A stretch of 64,000 nucleotides of DNA from NCBI RefSeq assembly GCF_014770435.1, contig NZ_CP061739.1, forward strand, positions 930,001 to 994,000, in the 5' to 3' direction. Within the stretch, counting starts at the first letter, position 1, and each line of letters opens with the position of its first letter. Positions 36,755 to 46,531 of the stretch are shown piece by piece. The position numbers and the translations under genes are program-made. The notes under the pieces are model-generated. The model was not told the origin of the DNA and did no database searches. It saw only the letters and a program-made list of their open reading frames with translations. Origin of the DNA: Psychrobacter sp. 28M-43. GTDB lineage: Bacteria > Pseudomonadota > Gammaproteobacteria > Pseudomonadales > Moraxellaceae.

Positions 36755-37117
36755 CTACATTAAATCATAGGTCTTCATTTTTTTGCGCAAAGTGCCTCGA
36801 TTTAGGCCTAATATCTGAGCACATTTGGTTTGGTTGCCTCTTGTTTTTTCTAGAACGACAGATAAGAGAGGCTCTTCGACTTGCTTTAAAATCAATTCAT
36901 ATAAATCAGTGGGCATCTCATCTCCTAGCATCGCAAAGTACTGACGCACCACACGCTCTACATGAACTCGTAGAGGTTGCTGCGCACTACTTGTATAGTT
37001 TTGACTAGCAAAATCAAAGCCGTGCGTAGGTGGCTGGTATTCGTCTTTATTATAATCGGCAGGGTGCTCAGAGCTTTTAGCAAAATGATTGGCATTATGC
37101 TGTGCATGAGGTGCCAT
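36755..37117 (-). CDS. fis: Nucleoid-associated DNA-binding protein Fis
   Basis: Fis is a dimeric DNA-bending protein that activates rRNA promoters and shapes the nucleoid. The C-terminal 75 residues match: YFAMLGDEMPTDLYELILKQVEEPLL, then the helix-turn-helix GNQTKCAQILGLNRGTLRKKMKTY. The ATG at 37117 has AAGGA 9 nt upstream and gives 120 residues. A start at 37171 is possible but lacks a ribosome-binding site. The N-terminal 40 residues (His/Asn-rich) have no E. coli counterpart. dusB, usually co-transcribed upstream of fis, is missing. Confidence 0.93.
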   Translation of the reverse strand: MAPHAQHNANHFAKSSEHPADYNKDEYQPPTHGFDFASQNYTSSAQQPLRVHVERVVRQYFAMLGDEMPTDLYELILKQVEEPLLSVVLEKTRGNQTKCAQILGLNRGTLRKKMKTYDLM

Positions 37118-37295
37118 AAAATAATATCCTTGAGATGAAGAAAAATTCTGATTGTGAGGGGTCAGAACCATAGTATATCAAATTAATATCGCCTAGCGCT
37201 GATAGATTCATCGTTATCTTGGCTATCACGGTTTAATTGAAAATGAATTTACGGTGTGTTTTCTACTCACACTTACCTATATATGACACTCTAAT

Positions 37296-38558
37296 CTAAT
37301 AAAGAGCGGTCATAGTAATGTCGCGAATTTGCGCATTAGCCACAGGAATAGTAAATAAAAGCTGTCTATCTGTATTGGCAGCTAACTGACTTTGCTTGCC
37401 TAATAAATAATCGTTTGGATCTGCAATAAACTCTCCAATAATCTCATCTTTACCATAAACGCTTATTTTTACATTAGGATATAGTTGTGATTGCGGGCTC
37501 CCATTACTTAGAGTAGCGCCTATATCACTAAATGTACCAGCAGTTTTAATCTGACTGCTTCTATGAAAGGTATTGTTGATGGTAAGCGCTGATAAGTCTG
37601 CACTGGGCAAGCTGCAGGCAGCGACAGAGCAGATCGATTGGAGACGCTGAGCATAGGCTGGGTTTTTGACTAAATTTTCTAAGTTAAAAATAACATACTG
37701 AGCCGCGAGTAGGAGTGCTAAGACCAAACAACCTAATATCCATAACAATGATGCAATTGAACGTGTCGTTTGGGCTGGTGCAAACGGTAGCTGTGTTTTT
37801 CTTAAGCGATCGTCGGCAGCAGGGTCTTCATCTTTAACGGGTACACCCATATCAGAGAGAAGCTGTGATAGATCTGTATCATCTGGTGGTGTTTCTTCGT
37901 CTTGATTTTGTTCTTCTAATAGTTTTTGCAGCCATGAATTGTTATCAGTACTCTCAACATTGGCATGAATATCATTGGCCGCTGCCGAGCTGAGCATGTC
38001 CTGTGTTGATGAGGATGCTGATATTGTACTAGTAGATGGTTTTTTGGTTGATGAATTAGAGCTTTTGATAGTTTCTTTAGAAAGGGGCGCTTTTGGTTTT
38101 TCTGTGGTTGCTACGCTAGGACTGGTATTACTGGCTTGGGTTAACCATGCATCCATACTATCTAATGAGTCATACTCTTGAACGTCTTCTTCTGGCTCGT
38201 CTATATCCATATCATCATAGATTAAGTCGTCATGAATCAAAGTATCAGATGATTTTTTCTTACTGATTGAAGATGTAGGGCGATTTGGCACACTTTGAAG
38301 TTTATGCTGATTACTACTAGTAGTCGCTTTTTTCTCGTTCAAAATTGGTTTAGTTTGAGCTGTTTGTTGAGCAGGAATATTTTTTTGTGGTGTTGGTTTT
38401 TGAATAACCTCAGAATTTACCACAAGATGCTTATTGACCAAAAAACTTTGCTGGCACCGATCACAGCTGATGGTAGCATTGACTTGATTCAGTTGAGTTT
38501 GTTTAACGCTATAGCAAGCTTGGCAATGGGGGCATTGGGTTTTTATTGGCGTGGTCAT
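37296..38558 (-). CDS. Zinc-ribbon membrane protein with DUF3426 domain
   Basis: Function unknown. The N-terminal MJ0042-type zinc ribbon (residues 9-46) has CPHCQACY and CDRCQQSFLVN, two Cys-x2-Cys pairs. A long Ser/Thr/Asp/Glu-rich disordered linker runs to about 250, one membrane segment spans about 268-290 (LLWILGCLVLALLLAAQYVIF), and a periplasmic DUF3426 domain ends the protein. The same protein sits between prmA and fis in pseudomonads, so its place here is conserved. The zinc ribbon would be cytoplasmic and the C-terminal domain periplasmic. Confidence 0.85.
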   Translation of the reverse strand: MTTPIKTQCPHCQACYSVKQTQLNQVNATISCDRCQQSFLVNKHLVVNSEVIQKPTPQKNIPAQQTAQTKPILNEKKATTSSNQHKLQSVPNRPTSSISKKKSSDTLIHDDLIYDDMDIDEPEEDVQEYDSLDSMDAWLTQASNTSPSVATTEKPKAPLSKETIKSSNSSTKKPSTSTISASSSTQDMLSSAAANDIHANVESTDNNSWLQKLLEEQNQDEETPPDDTDLSQLLSDMGVPVKDEDPAADDRLRKTQLPFAPAQTTRSIASLLWILGCLVLALLLAAQYVIFNLENLVKNPAYAQRLQSICSVAACSLPSADLSALTINNTFHRSSQIKTAGTFSDIGATLSNGSPQSQLYPNVKISVYGKDEIIGEFIADPNDYLLGKQSQLAANTDRQLLFTIPVANAQIRDITMTALY

Positions 38559-38730
38559 AGAGGCGAATCCAAAAAAGTATGGTTATCAATACCGCTTAGC
38601 CACTCACCAATAGCTGCCCACAATACTCATTGTACTTTTTCAATTTCGATGAATTATGGGCAAAGACAGAGTGGCGTCAAACACATAACATTTGACTGCC
38701 CTCTATCGTAACAGATGTAATTAAATGTTG

Positions 38731-39657
38731 CTAGCTGGTAAATGTACCTGATAAACGCTGCCAGTGCTGGTCTTCTTGCGCAGTAAAAGCATGCTTAGGG
38801 TCCAGTGCAAAATATGGCTGATAAGCTTCAGTGACTTGCTCGGTTTGCGATTCAATCAAGCCTGCCAATACGATACGGCCCTTTGGCGCAATCAGTGTTG
38901 CAAAGTAAGGTGCTAAACCAACAAGCGGCTTTGCTAAAATATTAGCAACGATCACTTCTACAGGCAACACATCATGTTGTGAGCAATACTCTGTAAATTC
39001 TTCTGGCAAAAATGCCTGCAAACGATCGCCTACATTGTTGCGTACCGCATTCTGATTGGTAGCAAGTACCGCCTGCGGGTCGATGTCGACTGCATATACC
39101 TGACGTGCACCCAATAGCAAAGCAGCAATCCCTAGAATACCTGAGCCACAACCATAATCGATCACTACTTTGTCTGTTAAGTCTTGCTCTGTTAGCCAGT
39201 CTAGACATAGGCGAGTCGTAGCATGATAGCCAGTACCAAATGCCAAGCCTGGGTCCATAATGATATTGGTGGCTTCAGGGTTAGGCGGCGTTAGCCAGTC
39301 AGGCACAATCCATAAGTCATTAGCACATTCGATAGGATGATAGTTGCTCATCCACTCGCGCTCCCAATCCTTATCATCAACAGCCGTTAACCAAATACGA
39401 GTAGCCTGTACTTGTGCAGCGATTTCATGACTTAATTGCTCAACCGCTTGACGACTGCCCGCATCAGTAGTCGCATCAAATAATCCTGTTAGTATCACCT
39501 CATCCCAAAGCGGTGATTCACCTGGAAGTGGCTCAAACAAAGGTTGATCGCCAGCATCGTCTAAAGCGATTGATAATGCGCCTGCTTCTAATAAAAGCGC
39601 TTCAGCCAAGTCGACGTTTGATTTTTCGCATTGTAAATGCAGTTGTTGCCATGCCAT
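38731..39657 (-). CDS. prmA: Ribosomal protein L11 methyltransferase
   Basis: PrmA trimethylates several amino groups of L11 with S-adenosylmethionine. The N-terminal substrate-recognition domain covers residues 1-100. The methyltransferase domain has the motif I VIDYGCGSGILGIAALLLGA near residue 168, AVDIDPQAVLATNQNA and VEVIVANILAKPLVGLAP, the NILxxPL form typical of PrmA. MDPGLAFGTGYHATTRLCL, just before motif I, is also diagnostic. At 308 residues it is slightly longer than E. coli (293). It is followed by the DUF3426 gene, as in relatives. Confidence 0.96.
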   Translation of the reverse strand: MAWQQLHLQCEKSNVDLAEALLLEAGALSIALDDAGDQPLFEPLPGESPLWDEVILTGLFDATTDAGSRQAVEQLSHEIAAQVQATRIWLTAVDDKDWEREWMSNYHPIECANDLWIVPDWLTPPNPEATNIIMDPGLAFGTGYHATTRLCLDWLTEQDLTDKVVIDYGCGSGILGIAALLLGARQVYAVDIDPQAVLATNQNAVRNNVGDRLQAFLPEEFTEYCSQHDVLPVEVIVANILAKPLVGLAPYFATLIAPKGRIVLAGLIESQTEQVTEAYQPYFALDPKHAFTAQEDQHWQRLSGTFTS

Positions 39658-39790
39658 AAAGATAACCTTAAGCGGAAATAAAAATAAGTGTAGGTGTTAG
39701 GGGTTGCCCTAGATAAATCTACATACAATGAAATGCATGATGTATATAGAGGTTTTAACTAATGAGTCTAAAATGTGCAAATATCAGTTA

Positions 39791-40603
39791 TTAGCGTAAT
39801 GCTTGTTTTGCTTCATTGACTACGCGTGAGTTACCCTGAGCTTGTCCTGATTGTAATATAACTTGCCATAGTGCTCGTCTACGATTACTGTCTTGAGAGA
39901 CACTAAGACCGCGACGTGCCATCGCTTCTGCCTTACGAGGCTGGTTCTTTTTTAATGCTACTTGTGCCAAATAGAAGTATACCGCCGATGATTTAGGCGC
40001 TAAACGCTGCGCACGGGTAAAGCTGCTTTCTGCATTGGTTAGATTGCCCGCTTTCAATTGACTGATACCTACTTGCATCAAATTGCGAAAGGCAGGCAGA
40101 TTACTGTTGTTGCTGGCAGATTGTTGAGTACGTTGCTGCGAGTTTCTTCTAGCGTGCTCAAGTAACTCATTATGCGACGGTACTGTTGGCTCGGAGATTA
40201 TATAGTCGTTACGAGAAGGCGCAATGATAACAGGATCAGGCTGCACCACTTCTGGAGCAGGAGGTGTAAATACAGGTGTCTCTTGCGTTAATGGATTTGG
40301 TGTTTCGGACTGTTCAACTGCATCGTAAGGCTCGGTTGGATAGTTGCTTTGATCATTTGCTTCCGTGATAGGCGCTTGAGCAGTTGTCGTTGATGGCACG
40401 GTCGGTTGTGATGTTGGTAATGTTTGAACAGGCGTGGTTTGCACTGTGGGCGATGTGCTAGGGGCCGTCTGACAAGCACTTAGACTTAGCATGCCAACGA
40501 TCGCGCTACCTACAAGTAAAGCGTTGCTTGACGTAATTTTATTACGCCATAGCAGCATTGTTTGTTTTACTGAAGTAGTTGTCCGTAAAGATGACACCAT
40601 CAT
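39791..40603 (-). CDS. Predicted TPR lipoprotein
   Basis: Function unknown. A basic N-terminus, a hydrophobic segment (about residues 30-43) and the lipobox LSLSACQ near residue 44 predict an outer- or inner-membrane lipoprotein. A Pro/Thr/Gln-rich linker follows to about residue 150. The C-terminal 110 residues hold about three TPR-like helical repeats (LMQVGISQLKAGNLTNAESS; AVYFYLAQVALKKNQPRKAE). The long N-terminus before the lipobox suggests that an ATG further in, at residue 16 (MLLWRNK), could be the true start. It lies 63 bp after the PBP1b gene on the same strand, so a shared role in the cell wall is possible. Confidence 0.72.
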   Translation of the reverse strand: MMVSSLRTTTSVKQTMLLWRNKITSSNALLVGSAIVGMLSLSACQTAPSTSPTVQTTPVQTLPTSQPTVPSTTTAQAPITEANDQSNYPTEPYDAVEQSETPNPLTQETPVFTPPAPEVVQPDPVIIAPSRNDYIISEPTVPSHNELLEHARRNSQQRTQQSASNNSNLPAFRNLMQVGISQLKAGNLTNAESSFTRAQRLAPKSSAVYFYLAQVALKKNQPRKAEAMARRGLSVSQDSNRRRALWQVILQSGQAQGNSRVVNEAKQALR

Positions 40604-40666
40604 GTTAAAACCTTTTTTAAATATTAAAAGCTAAATATCAAAAACACTATTAAAGCCATTCAACAG

Positions 40667-43171
40667 CTAGAACCATTCAACAGCGCGGTCATACCAAGTA
40701 TCAGCACGGTCTTCATCACCTTCACTTTGCTCGCTGCTACCTTCTGCACCCTCAGATTCAACAGCTTCGCCATTTGGAATCTCTAAACCTTCGCGGCGAC
40801 GTTGTTGATTGATATCACCTTGCTGATTTTGGAATTGTATCTGTTCACGAGCACGATCTTGCTGGTATAGGCTTAGCGCACAACTACTGGCTTCTTCTGG
40901 TAAATGAGCTGACATTACTGGTAGGTAGCGAGCGTTGGCACAGCGTTCATTAGACAGTTTGCCTGAGTTATTCTCTAGCCATAACCACTCGATACCTTCT
41001 GGCTCTGGTAGAGCAACCGGAGTCAGTTTTAGACGTTTCATATAATCTACCCAAACTGGTAAGGCGCCAGTACCACCACTCAAGCCAATCGGTTTATTAT
41101 CATCACGACCAACCCAAACGACACTCACATAGTTGCCACTATAGCCTGCAAACCAAGCATCACGGTAATCGTTTGTCGTACCCGTTTTTCCTGCTAGGTT
41201 TAAATTACTACCGAGCGATTGTGCACGTCTAGCCGTACCATTTGAGACGACTTGCTGTAATGCATAGTTGGTCAAAAAGTTGGTTTCAGGTGGAATACTG
41301 CGCTGAGTGTTAAGCCCAGTACGCTGTAAGATACGGCCGCGATCATCAATGACAGTACGAATACTATGAATAGGAGTGCGGAAGCCACCAGTGGCAAATA
41401 CTTGGTAAATACCAAGCATATCCATCGGGCTCAAATTAACTGAGCCTAGTAACGCTGATGGGTAAGGTGGGATTTTTTCTTTGATACCCATGCGCTGTAA
41501 TTGCTTGGCAAAGGTATTAACGCCGAACTCCATACCTAAGCGTACTGCCGCTTGGTTATAGGATTGAGACAGTGCCGTGGTAAATGGTACATAGCCATGA
41601 TCACGGTTGTCGTAGTTTTTAGGGTTCCAGTCAGTACCATCGTTTAGATTGACCGTAATAGGGGAGTCATCTACTGAACTGGCCAAGTTATAACGACCGC
41701 TCTCAAGCGCAGTCATATAAATGATAGGCTTCAGCAACGAGCCGACTTGACGTTTGGCATCGACCGCACGGTTAAACCCTGTAAATTCACTACCACTACC
41801 TACAACAGACACGAGCTCGCCAGTCTCAGGATTGGCACTGACTAATGCACCTTGCAAGTCCTTAGTTTTGCTACTGTTACGGCGCAGTTCACCAAGTTTT
41901 CTATCAACGGCTTTATCTGCGGCCAATTGAGCGATAGGGTCTAGAGTACTGATAATAATTAGACCTTCGTTCTTGAGGTCATCAGAATAATAGACGGTAT
42001 TTAGCTCACGTTTGACAATATCTAAGAAGTCAGGGAACTGGCTTTTGCCTTCAGCAGGCTTATCCACGATGCCAAGTGGTTGCTTTAAGGCTTTATCGTA
42101 GTCTTCTTGGCTCAATGTGCCCATTGTCAGCATATTGTTAAGCACCACATCACGGCGTGCTTTTGAGTCATTTGGATTACGACGTGGATTATAGATACTT
42201 GGGCCTTTTGCCATACCAACCAGCATTGCTTGCTGATCTAAGCGCAGCTCATTAAGAGGTTTGTCAAAATAAAACTGTGATGCTAGGCCAAAACCATTGA
42301 TAGAGCGGTTGCCATTTTGACCCAGATAAATCTCATTCAAATAGGTCTGTAAAATTTCATCTTTACTGTAATGAAGCTCAAGGAGCACGGCCATCAATGC
42401 TTCATTGGCTTTGCGTTTGATGGTGCGATCTGAATTGAGATAGAAGTTTTTGATCAGCTGCTGGGTGATGGTCGAGCCACCTTGTCTGGCACCACCAGTA
42501 AAGTTATTGATTACGGCACGGGCGATACCACGTACCGATACCCCTTTATGCTCATAAAACGCGCGATCTTCGGTAGCGATAAGGGCATCAATTAACGGCT
42601 GAGGCACTTCGTCCAAAGACACAACCATCCGATCTTCATTACTGTCTGGATAGATACCACCGATATTGACAGGCTCTAGACGAATGATGCCGCTTTTGGC
42701 AGGCAGAGTACTCTGGATAGATTCTACTTTATTGCCAGAAATTGTCATTTTGATGACTTGCTCGGCATCTTTATCATTGGCGCTATACGTAAAGCCGCGC
42801 GTGTGAATAAAGTAAGTATTACCTGTTCGATGATAGGTGCCTGTACGATCATAAGCTTTGTTGCTTTGATAATTAAGCAACTCTAGCCATGTCTTCATCG
42901 TATCTCTATCGACATTGGCACCTTGATACAGCTCAAGCGGCTGCGAATACACTTTGGCTGGAATGTCCCAGCGCTTGCCCTCAAACTTATGAGTAATGGT
43001 GCGATCAAGTTTGATCAAATATAGCGCCAACAGCACCATGCCTGCGATGATGGTAATTAATAGCAGACTACTAAAGACCAAGCCGCGCTGCTGCGAGGGT
43101 AGCGTGCGCATAGCAGACTTAGATGACGCTGATAACTTGGTATTTGGTAACTTGTAATTAGGTTTTTGCAC
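40667..43171 (-). CDS. mrcB: Penicillin-binding protein 1B (bifunctional PBP)
   Basis: PBP1b polymerises glycan strands and cross-links peptides in the periplasm. A cytoplasmic tail and a membrane segment (about residues 33-53) are followed by a UB2H-like domain. The glycosyltransferase has ATEDRAFYEHKGVSVRGIARA near 205, with catalytic Glu, and GGSTITQQLIKNFYL. The transpeptidase has the expected SxxK serine in RQVGSLLKPIIYMTAL, the SYNQA motif and KTGTTNDYRDAWF. The Glu/Ser-rich C-terminal tail of about 60 residues is dispensable-looking. The UB2H domain separates it from PBP1a. At 834 residues it is normal for this type. Confidence 0.95.
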   Translation of the reverse strand: MQKPNYKLPNTKLSASSKSAMRTLPSQQRGLVFSSLLLITIIAGMVLLALYLIKLDRTITHKFEGKRWDIPAKVYSQPLELYQGANVDRDTMKTWLELLNYQSNKAYDRTGTYHRTGNTYFIHTRGFTYSANDKDAEQVIKMTISGNKVESIQSTLPAKSGIIRLEPVNIGGIYPDSNEDRMVVSLDEVPQPLIDALIATEDRAFYEHKGVSVRGIARAVINNFTGGARQGGSTITQQLIKNFYLNSDRTIKRKANEALMAVLLELHYSKDEILQTYLNEIYLGQNGNRSINGFGLASQFYFDKPLNELRLDQQAMLVGMAKGPSIYNPRRNPNDSKARRDVVLNNMLTMGTLSQEDYDKALKQPLGIVDKPAEGKSQFPDFLDIVKRELNTVYYSDDLKNEGLIIISTLDPIAQLAADKAVDRKLGELRRNSSKTKDLQGALVSANPETGELVSVVGSGSEFTGFNRAVDAKRQVGSLLKPIIYMTALESGRYNLASSVDDSPITVNLNDGTDWNPKNYDNRDHGYVPFTTALSQSYNQAAVRLGMEFGVNTFAKQLQRMGIKEKIPPYPSALLGSVNLSPMDMLGIYQVFATGGFRTPIHSIRTVIDDRGRILQRTGLNTQRSIPPETNFLTNYALQQVVSNGTARRAQSLGSNLNLAGKTGTTNDYRDAWFAGYSGNYVSVVWVGRDDNKPIGLSGGTGALPVWVDYMKRLKLTPVALPEPEGIEWLWLENNSGKLSNERCANARYLPVMSAHLPEEASSCALSLYQQDRAREQIQFQNQQGDINQQRRREGLEIPNGEAVESEGAEGSSEQSEGDEDRADTWYDRAVEWF

Positions 43172-43612
43172 GGATGTCGCACCATTTTTGGATAAAAAAC
43201 TGCCTCATAATGACGCAAATTGATAAATTTTTCAATCTATCATCGTCAACGCGGGCATTTATTGGTCGTAGACCATGAGCGATGATACTGTTCATAGCGA
43301 TAGCTTATAGTATAATCCCTATTAAAATACCGATACTTGTAATAAAGCGTCAGTCACTTTCAATCTGGTAGATAAACGCCATATAAGATAACAATTTACG
43401 ATTGCCCTCACGATGTATTTTGTATGAATTCGCTGTTGCTAATTGTTTGCTATTAGCCGTTTGTTATTAATAATGTGCCACTAACTAGTGGTAGTGATAT
43501 TCATGTGATTAAAAACGGCTCTATTGCATGACGTACAGTACAGTCAATACGAGCAAGTTTGCTTTAAATGAATGCATTTTAAGCAAGCCTGTCAAAGGAA
43601 GTAAGCGCGACT
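43172..43612. other. Divergent control region between mrcB and the copper ATPase gene
   Basis: This 441-bp region is gene-free. It has a perfect TATAAT at 43311-43316 and a strong hairpin just before the ATPase ribosome-binding site (43559-43586). I saw no FNR box (TTGAT-N4-ATCAA) or copper-regulator dyad. Confidence 0.5.
43559..43586 (+). promoter_or_regulatory. Leader hairpin before the copper ATPase gene
   Basis: A 12-bp stem (43559-43570 with 43575-43586) has one mismatch and an AATG loop. It ends 7 nt before AAAGGAAG, the ribosome-binding site. Confidence 0.55.
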
Positions 43613-46411
43613 ATGTCTAGTATCCAATCATCAGTATCATCTGCTACCAATCATTCTTATGAAGACACTTCTATCATCGAAGGCTTAGTGCTTCCGCTGG
43701 CTGATCACTGTTTCCACTGTGGTGACCCTGTACCTCAGCCACCGTTTCATGCTGAGATATTAGGTCAGTCACGAGAAATGTGTTGTATGGGCTGTCAGTT
43801 AGCTGCCCAAAGCATTGTAGAGGCTGGTCTTGAGCAATACTATCTTGACCGATCGGAAATTAACCGCACGGCAAGTTTGCCAACTCAGCTGACTCGCCTC
43901 GAAGTTTACGATCATGACGAAATAAAATCGCAATTCGTTTACGCGCAAGATGGCATGTCAGTAGCAGAGCTGTCGGTCAATAACTTACGCTGTGCTGCCT
44001 GTACGTGGCTGATTGAGTCGCGTCTCGATGAGCTAGAGGGTATTGGTAAATGTCAGGTAAATTTGACCAACCAACGTATGCGGGTCATTTGGGATGAGAG
44101 CAAATTACCCATCAGTCGCATTTTAGCGGTCATCAACGAAATCGGCTACGAAGCCAAGCCTTATCGCCAAGATACTCACGAAGCTATGCTGGCACGTCAT
44201 AATAATCAAATGCTATTGCGTCTCGGCATCGCTGCACTAGGTTCGATGCAAGCGATGATGTATGCCGTTGCGCTGTATTTTGGCGAGTATAGCGACATGT
44301 TGATATTTCAGCGTGATTTTTTGCGTTGGGTGTCTTTATTTGTGAGTACGCCTGTATTTTTCTATGCTGGTATTCCTTTTTTTACCTCTGCATGGTCAGC
44401 AATTCGTGCGCGCCAAGTCAATATGGATGTGCCCGTCAGTCTTGCGTTGATTATTACTTTCTTTGCCAGTCTCTACGCTACCATCACTGGGCAAGGGGAG
44501 ACGTATTATGACTCGGTCAGTATGTTTATCTTCTTTTTGTTGGCAGGGCGTTATATCGAGCACAATGCACGTCTAAAAGCCGCGACTATGGCTAATGATT
44601 TGGTCGTGGTTGAACCAGTACTGGTGCAAAAAGTCGCTGAAGATAAAGCCGCTGCCGAGCGTATTTTGCAGCGGCTTACAGAAAATAAGTCTCAACAAAG
44701 TGAAGCTATCGAAGATAATGCTCAAAAGGGTTCGAGTGTGGCGGCTGAAGTCATGCCTGATTTTATGCAGCGTATGGATGCCAATGTTCATCAGCTCACA
44801 TCGCGTATCGCTCAAGACTGGCAGCAGTCACGCAACCAACAGAATGTGCAATCACAACCCGAAGGCGATATAGAGTCAAAGCAAATGGTCACCGCTCATA
44901 GTTTACAAGTGGGCGACATTATTTTGGTTGAAGCGGGCTCTGAGATTATCAGTGATGGCATCTTGCTAAGTTCTACCGCAACGGTGTCACAAAGTCTACT
45001 GACGGGCGAGGGTGATTTAATCATCAAATCTCAAGGCGATTATATTGTTGGTGGTGCACAAAATGACAGCCAGCCGTTTGAGATGCTAGTCACCGCCTTG
45101 CCAAAAGACAGCCAGATAGGCTTAATTGATCGATTGATGAATCGTGCCATGAGCGAAAAACCCAAATTGGCGCAGCAAGCAGATAAGTTGGCGCGTTGGT
45201 TTGTGGCACGTATTTTGGTTTTATCCGCCTTAGTATTTGTCGGCTGGTATATTGTTGACCCAAGCCAAGCCATTTGGGCAACCGTGGCAGTCTTAGTCGC
45301 TACTTGTCCATGTGCTCTGTCGTTGGCAACGCCGATTGCCTTGACCGTCTCAACCAATCGTCTGGCAAGCTATGGTTTTTTGACGACGCGTGGCCATACC
45401 TTACAAACGCTAGCTGAAATCACGCACGTTGCTTTTGATAAGACAGGCACGCTGACTTATGGTAAGCCAAATTTATTAAATATCGAATTAATCACACCAA
45501 AAAGCCAGACCGAAATTGACGATTTATCATTAATAGCGCAAAAAGATACGCTATTGGCCATTGCAGCTGCGCTAGAAGTGGGAAGTCGTCATCCCATTGC
45601 CCACGCATTACTGACGGCGGCCTATCAGTTACACCTGCCATCGACACAAGCCGTACAGCATTATCCAGCAGGCGGTGTAGAAGCGATGATTGATGGCACT
45701 GTATATCGAATCGGTCACAAGGACTTTGCGTTAGACAGAACAGATAATAGCGGCAATGATATAGATGCAAACGATGATTTAACCATCGATCTGGTAGCTC
45801 AGCGAGCCAGCTCAGCAGTCGTGTTATCTCGTCAAAATATTGATGATAATGAATGGCAGGCGCTGGCGTGCTTTTACTTTAACGACAAAGTACGGGATAG
45901 CGCTAAGTCCCTGCTCGATACGCTCAAAGGACTAGGTATCGAGTCTGTTATGTTGACAGGTGATCCAAGCCCGCAAGCGTTAGTGATGGCTGAGAACTTG
46001 GGAATGCAATCTGCATACAACGGACTATCACCAACCGATAAGGTCAATCATATTCAGCAGTTGCAAGCTAACGGTGCTGTGGTATTGATGGTAGGTGATG
46101 GTATCAACGATGCACCAGTGCTAGCAGCAGCAGATGTGTCGACCTCGATTGCAGGTGCGGCAGACTTAGCACAAGTATCTAGTGATAGTATTATCTTAAA
46201 TGGACAAATCGAGGCCATCACTGCGGCTAAACGTATCTCTGATAAGACGGAACGTATTATCAAGCAAAACTTCCGTTGGGCACTCGCTTACAACAGTATC
46301 GTCCTGATACCAGCGGCTTTAGGTTATGTACCACCATGGCTCGCTGCAATTGGTATGTCGCTCAGTTCGCTATTTGTCGTATTAAATGCATTACGCTTAA
46401 AACGTGCTTAG
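43613..46411 (+). CDS. Copper-translocating P-type ATPase, FixI/CcoI type
   Basis: It is predicted to export copper across the inner membrane for cytochrome oxidase assembly. The N-terminus has a Cys-rich metal-binding region (CFHCGDPV and MCCMGCQLAA), then an HMA domain with LRCAACTW near 124. The ion-path motif is CPCALSLATP near 565. The phosphorylated Asp is 609 (DKTGTLT) and the hinge is GDGINDAP near 830. Membrane segments surround them. Residues about 335-425 are an insertion of polar, Glu/Gln-rich sequence before the actuator domain. At 932 residues it is longer than typical FixI (about 750-820). No cco oxidase genes or ccoS are adjacent. Confidence 0.88.
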   Translation: MSSIQSSVSSATNHSYEDTSIIEGLVLPLADHCFHCGDPVPQPPFHAEILGQSREMCCMGCQLAAQSIVEAGLEQYYLDRSEINRTASLPTQLTRLEVYDHDEIKSQFVYAQDGMSVAELSVNNLRCAACTWLIESRLDELEGIGKCQVNLTNQRMRVIWDESKLPISRILAVINEIGYEAKPYRQDTHEAMLARHNNQMLLRLGIAALGSMQAMMYAVALYFGEYSDMLIFQRDFLRWVSLFVSTPVFFYAGIPFFTSAWSAIRARQVNMDVPVSLALIITFFASLYATITGQGETYYDSVSMFIFFLLAGRYIEHNARLKAATMANDLVVVEPVLVQKVAEDKAAAERILQRLTENKSQQSEAIEDNAQKGSSVAAEVMPDFMQRMDANVHQLTSRIAQDWQQSRNQQNVQSQPEGDIESKQMVTAHSLQVGDIILVEAGSEIISDGILLSSTATVSQSLLTGEGDLIIKSQGDYIVGGAQNDSQPFEMLVTALPKDSQIGLIDRLMNRAMSEKPKLAQQADKLARWFVARILVLSALVFVGWYIVDPSQAIWATVAVLVATCPCALSLATPIALTVSTNRLASYGFLTTRGHTLQTLAEITHVAFDKTGTLTYGKPNLLNIELITPKSQTEIDDLSLIAQKDTLLAIAAALEVGSRHPIAHALLTAAYQLHLPSTQAVQHYPAGGVEAMIDGTVYRIGHKDFALDRTDNSGNDIDANDDLTIDLVAQRASSAVVLSRQNIDDNEWQALACFYFNDKVRDSAKSLLDTLKGLGIESVMLTGDPSPQALVMAENLGMQSAYNGLSPTDKVNHIQQLQANGAVVLMVGDGINDAPVLAAADVSTSIAGAADLAQVSSDSIILNGQIEAITAAKRISDKTERIIKQNFRWALAYNSIVLIPAALGYVPPWLAAIGMSLSSLFVVLNALRLKRA

Positions 46412-46459
46412 TCTCTTTAAAAAGCATTTAATGTAAACAGGTCTGTAAAGTTTGCCCAC

Positions 46460-46498
46460 AAAAAAACCGCCTTCCATCAAATGAAGGGCGGTTTTTTT
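46460..46498 (+). terminator. Bidirectional terminator after the copper ATPase gene
   Basis: AAAAACCGCC (46462-46471) pairs with GGCGGTTTTT (46487-46496), with further imperfect pairing inside. T-runs on both strands serve the converging genes. Confidence 0.9.
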
Positions 46499-46531
46499 CT
46501 ATACAAAGATACTATTAGACAGCTCTTACAA

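Noticed and set aside
38295..38711. Plus-strand open frame of 138 codons
   Set aside because: It lies antisense to the start of the DUF3426 protein, has no family features and encodes a Cys/Phe/Leu-rich product typical of antisense frames.
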